Part shown: one piece after another, positions 1 through 8,800 of the stretch | How positions within the stretch are numbered: the stretch's first letter is position 1 | Layout: each line of letters opens with the position of its first letter | NCBI GenBank assembly: GCA_900618425.1 | Contig: UZAN01049224.1 | Location: forward strand, 1 to 11,428 | Length of the DNA stretch: 11,428 bases | Reading direction: 5' to 3' | From: Echinostoma caproni | Lineage: Eukaryota > Platyhelminthes > Trematoda > Plagiorchiida > Echinostomatidae | Notes under the pieces: model-generated | Database searches by the model: none | What the model was told of the DNA's origin: nothing | Seen by the model: only the letters and a program-made list of their open reading frames with translations | Translations under genes and position numbers: made by a program

Positions 1-2180
1 CCCCCCCCCCACCCTTACCCAATGATAAGAGGAAGAGAACACAGCCGGAGACAACAGTTGGCGTGTATCTTTTTGGATAGATTTCGACACGCAAATATAT
101 AGAACGAATCAAGCTCACGAGAACGGCGCGGTGACGCACCAATCCGATTGCGTCCTTGATATATAGATTGATCGATCGGACAAACATTGGCTGACTCGTT
201 CGGTGGTCATGCAATCGGGTTCAGCCGGCCTGGAGACTCGGAGGCGTGCGCAATCGGACGGGTTGTTTAAGCTCCATCTTAGCAGGTACCGAATAATAAT
301 CCATTTGAAAGCAAGAGCCAGTTGGCAACTGTGCACTGGGACAAGGATAACTGCTCACCTCAACAGTCAAATAACACGTGAACCATAAAATAATGACTGA
401 CCAGTTTGGCTTTAGTTTACTACACTAACTACAACCACATTCCTAGTATTTCTTTCCCATGACTACAGATGAATGCAGTTAGGTGCTTCAATTGATCCTG
501 TGCCTGTTTACTGTCCGAATCTATCTACCTACCCTATTCGTAACTTTATTGTAGGAACCATTGTGATCCTTGTGATCCTTCCTATCTGTTTGGGTGAAAA
601 CCAAACAGAATGCCGTATTTGTCAAGAATGAACTTCGCGCTTATGGCAAGTTTGAATTTATTTTGTGGATTATTTACCAAAAAGATATCATCCGACGGGT
701 TCTATCCGGAGAGTCAGATACACGCTCAACCGAGCGGTAAATCTTTAGATGCGAACCACATATGATAAGTGAAATTATAAATTCTGAGAACGGAAAGCTG
801 TTAAGTGTACAAACTGGAGGGATAAAGGAAATGAAGAAAACAGTTAAATTCCAAAACTTTTAACACCGTACGTGAAGATCTGTTTATTGTTAACTACAAT
901 ATGTGCAAAAGAGAGAGCCGTAGAGTGGCGATATATGTTTGACTGTGGAACCACTCGATGAGTGAGTGTACTTGCAGCAGCTGAAACAGAACATGATTGG
1001 AACTAAAAAGCTTATGCGTAATTTGACTCAAAAACAGTAACAGAGCTGACTTTAAATTCGATCACGAAAATTTCGTTTCTCGAATGAAAATTGTGCCCGG
1101 TTAATCAGTGAACGATTGCGTTGAAGTACCGATTCCCAATTCACTACCGTCAACAGTCAAGCTTATTCCTTAAACACACGCGTATCATTCCTCACCGCAC
1201 GCAATCGAAAGAACAGGGTGGGGTCGGACTAACCCACAGTGTTTCAATTAGTGTAAACTCATGAAGATGTCATGTAAAACAGTGGATTGAGTTGGGACAT
1301 GGATCATGAGCTTCATTTAGTATAACACACGTAAACAGATCTTTTCGTGGAAATTCGGGGAATACACGCTACCCTGAAACATCTGTTCAAACATAAACAG
1401 TATGTAACGTGCACCAGCAGTAGAGCAGCACATAGCCGATTGTGTATCGATCAGCGAGCACGTTTGGAAAACAGACATGGATCGATCAATGTGATCTTTT
1501 GTGTGTGGAAAGTGCTAACTGACCTCGACACGGTTTGAGTGTGAAACTCCAGCAGCACTGTCGCACCACACGTAGCATATACATACACACACACAATCCA
1601 CACTTGGAAACGGCAGATAACAGATTGTGATGGCAAACTAACTACTTCGGTTCCAACGTACTGAACACGAAGCAAACTCCTGATGNAATGCGGTCGGTGT
1701 CTTTTCGTTTTCCAGACTCCCGGTCCTAGCCACCTGCTGAACTTGTGAATAAGAGTAGGATAGAAGAGGTTAATGTGTGGAATTTAATAACCACAGAAAG
1801 TGACCCCTCAGCACAATGGCCAGTTGATACCATTAGTTGAAATAAAAGCATTAAGACCCGAAGCCACACCAGTTAGAGGATGTCATGCAGAACCTCAAGA
1901 ATAATTCAAACAGAAAATTAGTGTTCTAGTATCAGATTAGCAAACTGAATAGTGACCCCCCAATTTAATAGAAAATCTAATACAACAAACCCAGTTTGAG
2001 AACAAAAATTAACTAGAACGGAAACTCAGCAAGATTTCCGTGGGGAAAATAAACCAAAAACACGACGGTTCAAATGAAAGCCGCAACGAATCCTTGTGCT
2101 GATTGGAAGCTCCTGTAAACAGCTACTGAATGGATCAATGCACAGTAAACGGTACACCAAAGCGAAGCACGCTGCCGACG
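1..2180. other. Region with no recognisable gene
   Basis: I find no coding region, RNA gene or classified repeat here. All open frames are short, lack family motifs and are broken on both strands. The window opens with a run of ten C. Positions 1-390 hold short inverted words: CCGATTGCG at 144-152 is repeated as its complement at 249-257, and a related GCAATCGG lies near 210. These could belong to an unclassified mobile element, but I cannot name it. A short AC microsatellite sits at about 1583-1596 and a single N is at 1686. A short stretch at 485-509 resembles part of the Tigger C-terminal region found at 3535-3568; it is described as a finding. Confidence 0.6.
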
Positions 2181-2184
2181 TGAA

Positions 2185-2460
2185 CATACAGGCCAGATGG
2201 GATTCAATTCTTGCTGCTACATAAGGCAGGCAAGCACCGCGGGTGAACCAAAAAGCCTCAGTATGGTCGGGAGTGGGTGTCTAGGGTGGCGGCTGGTCAC
2301 TCTTCCTTTGCACCTCGCTTCCATACGACCAAGCGTCTCCAATAGTATCTGCTGAGAAAGCCCTGCGCACTAACTTCTAGTGGGTGTTTTCCCAACAAAA
2401 CGAGATGACGAAAAGCCGAAATCCGGGGCTATAACCGGGTCTAGGAGAGTTTGTGAGATG
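2185..2460 (+). repeat. Diverged partial copy of the dispersed repeat also at 7862-8140
   Basis: This stretch aligns by eye, with many substitutions and small gaps, to 7862-8140 in the same orientation. Shared landmarks in order are an AGGCAGG/GGGCAGG word, a GTGGGT word, CCTTTGCACC against CCTTGCACCC, CATACGACCAAG against CATACGACTAAG, and TCTGCTGAGAAAGCC (near 2347-2361 here and 8046-8060 there). A GGCTATAA word follows near 2428 and 8127. The copy does not contain the terminal segment ending in GTGTGAAAA that the longer copy has. I see no convincing coding frame in either copy, so the class of the element is unknown. Confidence 0.6.
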
Positions 2461-2899
2461 CACTTTTAGCTTATGAATCGTTAATTGATTGAGATATGCC
2501 GCAATTCCCGAAAATCACAGGATCGGTCGGATAAGTCATCGCAACAAGAGTCCTGACGCCTGCCCACCTAACCCGAGCGAGAAACCATACCTTGTTTACA
2601 ACCTCAAGTCTTTAGCAGACCCAGTGAACTTCGGCTGTACAGCAGGCGTGCTTTCACCACACGAATGGAAGTACATGATAAAAAGATCATCACAAAAATA
2701 CAGGACAACGTGAAACGATGAAGTAATCGAACTATCGTACTATCCACATAGCAAAATGACATCCTCGATTGATAATCGGACACCTTAAATCGAAAAAGGT
2801 GTGGTTTATGAATCACGTGTTGAACTTAGTCCGACCAACAACAGTCATGATGAACGCATCAACCGGTTTGAACACACACTGGTAACAACAACAAAAGCG
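2461..2899. other. Unassigned spacer
   Basis: Nothing recognised. The open frames here (for example 2489-2713 on the plus strand) have no family motif and no supporting splice context. Confidence 0.5.
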
Positions 2900-3140
2900 A
2901 GGACTACGTGTATACAAGCGTTCATGATACACTTTTTTCATTGGAAAATGATGAATTGATTACAAAGCGAACCATCAGTTTGAACATGAGAAGGAAGTCA
3001 ATGTTATGAGTATATCCGTAACAGATATTTCACTCATTTTAGATGTTATTTCCTTCTCACTGCATTCGAACTGGTTTACCTTTGTTTTTCATGAATGGGA
3101 TAATATTAATCTGATTATCATAGCCAAAACAGTTCCATAT
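2900..3140. repeat. Imperfect foldback (inverted-repeat) sequence, MITE-like
   Basis: The core arms are 2970-3010 and 3033-3077. Reading inward on the left gives AACCATCAGTTTGAAC, then GAGAAGGAA, then ATGAG. The complement of the right arm gives AAACCAG, TTCGAA, GAGAAGGAA and ATGAG in the same order, with small gaps. The loop is about 22 bases. Weaker pairing continues outward (ACAAAG and ATGATA words on both sides), so the element may be about 240 bases long. No terminal sequence or target duplication is clear. It sits just left of a Tigger remnant. It is either a decayed miniature inverted-repeat element or a chance hairpin in AT-rich DNA. Confidence 0.4.
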
Positions 3141-3183
3141 TACGGTGGACGTCATATAATCAACTTTGTGGTTGGCCTAACTA

Positions 3184-3300
3184 GGCAGTGAATGAGGCAA
3201 CTTTGATTTGGTCTACCGCTATGAGGAAAAAGCACGGACAGTTCCCAATGGTGGAGAGTATCGGACGTAAGAATCCAGCAATCCAGCTAGCACAAAGGTG
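3184..3300 (+). pseudogene. Tigger transposase remnant (CENP-B-type DNA-binding region)
   Basis: The plus strand reads as a short open segment containing AVNEATLIWSTAMRK, then FPMVESIGRK and IQLAQ, ending in TGA at about 3308. It matches, with a few substitutions, the minus-strand sequence at 4738-4640, which is part of the CENP-B-type helix-turn-helix of the long Tigger pseudogene. The two are therefore inverted relative to each other and about 1.35 kb apart. Here the segment is free of the TAG stop found in the longer copy. Only about 115 bases remain, so it cannot be functional. It is a separate insertion or a rearranged fragment of the same family. Confidence 0.7.
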
Positions 3301-3391
3301 GCTTTGGTGACCACTAGCAAAAATGACCACATTCGAGTGCCTCACATTTTAGTTCAGTGCACCATAGAATTACAAAAAAAAACTTCGCAGA

Positions 3392-4935
3392 TCAGAAAAA
3401 CGTGTTTTTAGTAAAACCATAAATTGTCGTTTGTTTCAGCTCGATTCTCCGTTGGAAATCAACAAACGCGCTGTTTAAATCAATTGTGCACTTCAATAGT
3501 CGACTCGAACTCCGAGAATTAGCCAAGGCAAAGAGCTTCAATTGATCCAATAACTTCTGTGCCTGTTTGATTGAGATAACTTCCGATGCATTCACTGTCT
3601 CACATTCATCTTCTTTGCAATGCTTAGCTTGATTCGAAACGAATTCATCTAATGACTAAAGAGAGACTTGATACAAAAATTTTAAATGACCCACTTCCTG
3701 ATCATCAAATTCCAAACAGGCGATTTCTTCTTCAAAAAGACGGTCATCAATAGACACATAATGAGTAAAGTCCTCGATCAAATCGCATTTATCTTCTGGT
3801 GGCTGCATCAATGTGGATTTGAACCCAGCTTTCATGAAAGCGTTGATCAGTACGTGCAGGTGCACAGACACCCAAGCTTTCTTGACCAGATGCCTGACCA
3901 TGAGAATGTCCACCTCGGCTTTCATGATACGTTGCTCATCTTCGATCAAAGACGAAACATATTCCAGTAAATGTTTTCGAAACGAATATTCGAAAGACCA
4001 AATCACGCCCTGATCCATTGGTTGTAACATCGAAGAGCAGTTCGGAGGCAGCCGTACCAATTTGAGGTTTGAAAATACTGCAGCTTGGTTATGGCAAGGG
4101 GCGTTGTCATAAGTAGTAAAATAGATCGTCTTTGAGAAAACATTTTGCGGTTGAAATCGGACAGCCAACTGTGAAATAACTTAGAAGTCATCCATGCGTT
4201 CTTTGAAGAATTATAACTGCATGGAAGGTTTTTTCTATCTATACCTCGGAGGCACCGTGGAGTTTGAAACTTTCCAATCACCAACCTTTTCTCCAGTCAT
4301 GCTCCCACAAAGCAGTAACGTGACTCTCTCTTTGGATTTCTTGGACTCAGAAACTGTCTTTGCTTTCAGACTCAATGTGGGTGGGAGCTGCCTGTAATAC
4401 AAAGCTGTTTCATCTACATTGAAAATATCACAGTCAGCATATCCTTGTATCAACTGCGGTAACCCCGCACGTCCACTGCATCACGTAGTACCGCTAAACT
4501 TTCACCACATACCTATGAAGTAAGGTACATGAGTTGCTTGTTTCTTACTTTGTGCGACTGAATACCATCCATATCTGTCTGACCAAGAGCGAAACCAACC
4601 TTTGGAAGCCTTGAAATTAGTATGATGGAAGATTGGGCTAGCTGAATTCCCTACTTACGTACGATGCTCTCCACCATTGGGAACTCTCCGTGCTCTTTCC
4701 TCATAGCGGTAGACCAAGCCAAAGTTGCCTCATTCACTGCCTTGAACTTTTCGTTAGTTTTCAGGTGGCATTTTCCCTCAGATGCTGCAGCGTTCATAAT
4801 TTCCGCGATAGTCGTTTAATGTGATACAATATTGTAAATTTCTCGTGACTTGGCTACGGAACTCTGAGTTGCACCTGGCTGTTTCAGCATTTCCAACACA
4901 TTCTGCTTCTCTCTGGTCGATAGGTTCTCTATGGA
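3392..4935 (-). pseudogene. Tigger/pogo-family DDE transposase pseudogene (TIGD4/TIGD6-like)
   Basis: Read from 4935 down to 3392, the family's domains occur in order but in shifting frames. A psq-type helix-turn-helix (LSTREKQNVLEMLK, about 4923-4810) is followed by the CENP-B-type helix-turn-helix (about 4780-4545, with NFKASKGWF). Then comes the DDE_1 catalytic domain. Its three aspartates are visible: NVDETALYYR (Asp at 4414-4412), YDNAPCH (Asp at 4108-4106) and LQPMDQGVI (Asp at 4015-4013), giving DD30D spacing. The distal tail QKLLDQLKLFALANS (about 3565-3520) is also typical of Tigger proteins. The copy is dead: there are in-frame stops at 4818-4816, 4653-4651 and 3658-3656, at least two TGA codons near 4490-4520, and frameshifts near 4630, 4480, 4290 and 4115. 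In life the protein binds terminal repeats in the nucleus and performs cut-and-paste transposition. Confidence 0.9.
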
Positions 4936-5042
4936 ACAAACCCAGAAGCTGCGACAAAAACCATTGAGATAACTTGCTCACACGCGGGACCGGGTGGGAG
5001 AAAAGGCGGATATAAACGGAACACAAGAGAAAAGAAATACAG

Positions 5043-5062
5043 TATTATTATTATTATTATTA
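5043..5062. repeat. (ATT)n microsatellite
   Basis: About six to seven tandem ATT units. On the minus strand it reads as TAA/AAT repeats just downstream of the probable GDI 3' untranslated region. It could be a simple microsatellite or the tail of a retroelement. Confidence 0.85.
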
Positions 5063-5151
5063 ACGGATCAAGTAGCGTCAATTGTGTTTTGCACTGAGTG
5101 TGGACGAACAATTTCGGCGTTTTAGCAAACAACCGACAAGACCGACAACAC

Positions 5152-5170
5152 TGTGTGTGTGTGTGTGTGT
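5152..5170. repeat. (TG)n microsatellite
   Basis: An uninterrupted TG run of about nine units. It lies in the probable 3' untranslated region of the minus-strand GDI gene, where the transcript would carry CA repeats. Confidence 0.9.
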
Positions 5171-5174
5171 AAAG

Positions 5175-5698
5175 TGACAGAAAGAATAAAGAGTTTAATT
5201 CGAACTGAACAGTGGCTAGATCATAATAATGCGTACCGGGAATAAACACATCGGGTAGACAAGGGTTGTTAGTGAACGGAACAGGGCACAGCTTCGGACA
5301 AAGTGAGCATGATAAAGACGAGGGGGAGAGGGGGATTCCGGTCGAGAAATTGACAATCAATTGCCATCGAGAGAGAGGAGGACATTAGCGCGTGGNGATG
5401 CTTGGGAAAGAAGACGGGGCACGGATAGACATACAACAAATAGAACATATCGAAATCAGATGCGGAATCGTATTCACACAACACAGGGGATTCAGATATC
5501 AAAGCTGCGCCTAGTGACGAAAAAGTGAAGTGTAGTGAACAGTACAAGACCAAATAAGATGCATGTTAGCCACTTAGCCCAGGTGGATTTATCTTTCTCA
5601 TTCAACCGTACAAGATACAAGAACGGATGCACCGAGGTCATAGGTCAATTGGGAATGCAGAACCCAGAAATAATAACTCGATCCAGTGTTGGAGCAGA
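5175..5698 (-). other. Probable 3' untranslated region of the GDI gene
   Basis: This is the sequence downstream of the GDI stop codon on the minus strand. It has no coding evidence; the open frames at 5269-5553 and 4929-5360 carry no recognisable family. A possible ATTAAA poly(A) signal lies at 5199-5194 on the minus strand, about 500 bases after the stop. I did not find a consensus AATAAA closer to the stop, so the true 3' end is uncertain. A single N is at 5396. Confidence 0.35.
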
Positions 5699-5839
5699 TT
5701 AGATGTCTTCATCACCCAGATGTCTTGTCACTTTGCTGAAATCGAACGGTTTCCCAGTGATTTTTTCGTACAGCTCGAGGACATCATCACATGTGCTTTC
5801 GAAGTGTGTGGATGCGTCATAGCTCTTCGAAATGAAAAT
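5699..5839 (-). CDS. GDI: GDI last exon with stop codon
   Basis: 141 bases, 46 codons plus TAA (5701-5699). The acceptor GGTGTTAG at 5847-5840 is followed by ATT TTC ATT TCG, and the exon reads [57 protein letters not shown] and G-PFDF are diagnostic of the GDI C-terminus. No Cys-based prenylation box is present, as expected for GDI. The open frames overlapping it on the plus strand (5627-5890) and in another minus frame (5728-5928) are shadows. Confidence 0.92.
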   Translation of the reverse strand: MFISKSYDASTHFESTCDDVLELYEKITGKPFDFSKVTRHLGDEDI

Positions 5840-8800
5840 CTAACACCGGTGGTGGAACAAAAAACCGAAACAATGGGGGGAATACAGTAAAGCATCACTT
5901 GTAAGTGGACAACAATGCTGTTTTGCATAGACCTTCTGGATGTTTAAGTATCAATAGTCAGACAATTCTACAGATCTCATTTACGAGGATGTTACTTTCG
6001 CGGTGTGGCTGAAAAAAACCCAAAAGGATGAAGATACAACTACTAATAGGCATCGTCAAATAAATTGTGTCATCCGAATCGGTAGCTTTATGTGAAAACA
6101 TTTCAACAAAATTTAGTTTCTTGCGACACAGACATGCACCCCGTGCTTGAGAGACAGAGGCGCATGAGAAGAGACCACGCGGGCTTACATCGATCTTAAA
6201 GCTGTGTTCACCAAACTGAGGATGAAAAGTGTTAATGGTGCATAACATATCTCCTTGTTCCTTGCACGAGCCTGGTGGGGTAACCGAACGAGTAATTCTG
6301 AGGCTAGGCGTAGAGATTTAGACAGTCGCGGTCATCCATTGGAGCAAGTAATCGACCTCCATCGATTACGTTGGTTAGGGCATGTGTTACGCATGTCACC
6401 AAACAGGTGGCCACGGCGAGTGATGTTTGCCGAGGCAGGTGCGGTTAGAAAAGGGTCGAGGGTGGTCAAATTACGACCTGGCACGAGGATATGAAAACCC
6501 TAACCAGGAGACTAGGTCATATAACTCCCAAAAGGCTCCCTGGCTGGGGACCCCAAGATCGTAGTCACCGATGGTTAGAGACACTGAGCGATATGGCTGT
6601 CGCTAACGGTGGCGCTCGTGCATTCACTCATTATTCTCCTAACACCACTCGATACGAATTCTCCATCTTCCGCTTGAATTTGCTTTCAACATTCCAATCT
6701 TCATTCTGCATGTTTTATCCAAATAGGGCACCCAAAGACAACAACCAAAACCAGCGCACGAAAGTGCATGGTTAATGGTTGTAAAAACTGAACGGAACTG
6801 AACTTGTTCCACAAATTAATCACACTGAACAAAACCGGCAATGGAATCCAACAACACAACACTTACCCGACTCTCTCGGCCATCATCAGTGGGTTCGTAC
6901 AAATCGTCTAGCGAGTACATCACTTCGTCGATTGGAGCCAACAGATCCAGGCCAGGTTTTAGCTCCTGTCGTGGCATAGGAGTTTCTACTGTGGTGGCGA
7001 CCAAAGCGACGTAGAATTTCTCGGGGCATACTTTGTGTTGGCTGGATACACACGAGACGTAAATATCTGATGAGCACAAATTATTAGCAATGGTGTATCA
7101 GTCGCTTACCGTGACGCCTTCCCACTTCATTTTGTGGAATGATGATTTGAAGAGAGTTGGCATCCTTCGCTCCGCTGACAGGATGCGACAAAATACAAAT
7201 TGCACGAATCACCTGGGATAAAACACAAAACAATAAGCAAAAAAATTAAGGTTTTATCGCCTCATCCGAAGAGCAATATGCTGCGGGAGCCCAAATACGT
7301 GATAAATAGCAGACATTTTAAAGGAAATCCCCGGCCATAATTATGGTACAGTTGGATGAAATAAACAATTCAGGTAGCTTCAAATGTTGGCTGTGTATAT
7401 GGCTACACAACCTAGCAAATCCGAGGCGAATGCGAGAAGTCACGGAAAAACAAAAGATTAGTAGCTTTCAATTAGAAGCTTTTTCGTGACACCGTTCGGA
7501 GAAGGAAAGCAAACGGAGGAGATATCACAGTTACGGGAACCAACCAGTAACCGAAACCAAAATCAACAAACCGAGTCGCACAGATGCCCGGTAGAACAAA
7601 GGCGAGACTTCGGCGCAGCTGAATTACTTATCCACAGAGCAGTTCGAATATCGTATTTTAGGGACTCGTGCGCATCGTAAGGAATTCTTCTACTACAACA
7701 AAAGAGCGATCGCGTAGAGGCGTTGGATAAATACGAATACACGGAACGAAGATCACGGACAGCATTTTTCGAGACTTGAAGTAATGAATCACGTTTCCAA
7801 CAAATGTGAATGTATCGTAAAACGAAACTGCACCTTACTTAACCTTTTCTACCGACCTTGCCTACATATTGGCTTGTGAGAGCCATGACTTATAGATCGC
7901 CTAGTAGGGCAGGTAAGTCTACCAGTACGGGAAGATTGTCTGGATTCATGCATCTGAAAGCCTTCTTACGATTGGGGTGGGTACCTCGAGTTACGACCGG
8001 TTGCCCATCCCTTGCACCCATACGACTAAGTGTCTTAAATGATTTCTGCTGAGAAAGCCGGACTCGCTGCCCTCTCGTGGTGGTGTCTTTCCATTGAAAT
8101 GAGGGAATGAAATGTCAATATCCAAGGCTATAATCGAGTCGATGAACCAGTGGGAGTTGAGCAAGGGGAGTTGGCTAAAAACCCTGATTCCAAACCAAGT
8201 GAGAAGAGGCGTACGAATCACATTCATCCATAGCTTCGTGGTCGTGGTCACCGGACCCAGTGGGTTTTCACATACCGCCCCGCTGCCTTGCGGGTCAGGA
8301 TTTGGTTAACCGAAGGCTCCCGTTGTGAACACCCTAAGGAAATTCCATTGCTTTGGTCGGGGTAACCCAGCAGTATAATTCCCTCAAACAAATAATGGAC
8401 CTTTTTCCTTTTTTAGAAAGATTATTGTACCATGATTTGTTTGTCACACAGTCTGAACTCGGGCGTGTGAAAAAGTAATATAATGTTGTCTGGGCTCATT
8501 ATGATCAAAATCAAACTACCGAAGATCAAGTAAAAGCATCCATTGAAAATATACGAAGATTAATTTTATTTTTGGGAACGTCAAATCGCCTATACATTTA
8601 TATTTTGTATTTTCACACACGTCTGAATTCAGACTGGGTGTTAAACAAATCATGGTACAGTAACCTTTATGAAGAACGTCTAATAGCGTACTGATTGACG
8701 TTCAAAACCAGATCTTAAACGAACCACCAATTATGTCCAGATCAAAATTTTTCGGACAATTTATTGAATTTTTATGATTGCTGATGTGTGGGCAGAGGGG

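Noticed and set aside
115..388. Overlapping open frames at the left end on both strands
   Set aside because: They are short and arginine/serine-rich from GC-richer repeat-like DNA, with no domain and no splice context I can support.
3686..4013. Plus-strand open frames of 66-94 codons
   Set aside because: They are antisense shadows of the Tigger catalytic domain on the minus strand.
4929..5553. Minus-strand open frames after the GDI stop
   Set aside because: They contain low-complexity stretches from the ATT and TG microsatellites, one contains an N, and no domain is recognisable. The position fits a 3' untranslated region or repeat.
5627..5928. Open frames on the plus strand (5627-5890) and in another minus frame (5728-5928)
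   Set aside because: Both overlap the GDI last exon, whose frame gives the conserved C-terminus; the others have no recognisable family.
7060..7090. Hammerhead ribozyme core, suggested by CTGATGAG at 7067-7074 and by known ribozyme-bearing SINEs in flukes
   Set aside because: No GAAA core element or pairing stems follow, and the match lies across a GDI splice acceptor on the opposite strand. No hammerhead core was found in the tRNA-like repeats either.
7486..8251. Open frames around the composite repeat (7486-7680, 7858-8052, 7991-8251)
   Set aside because: They have no motif, are not shared as proteins between repeat copies, and are interrupted differently in the other copies.
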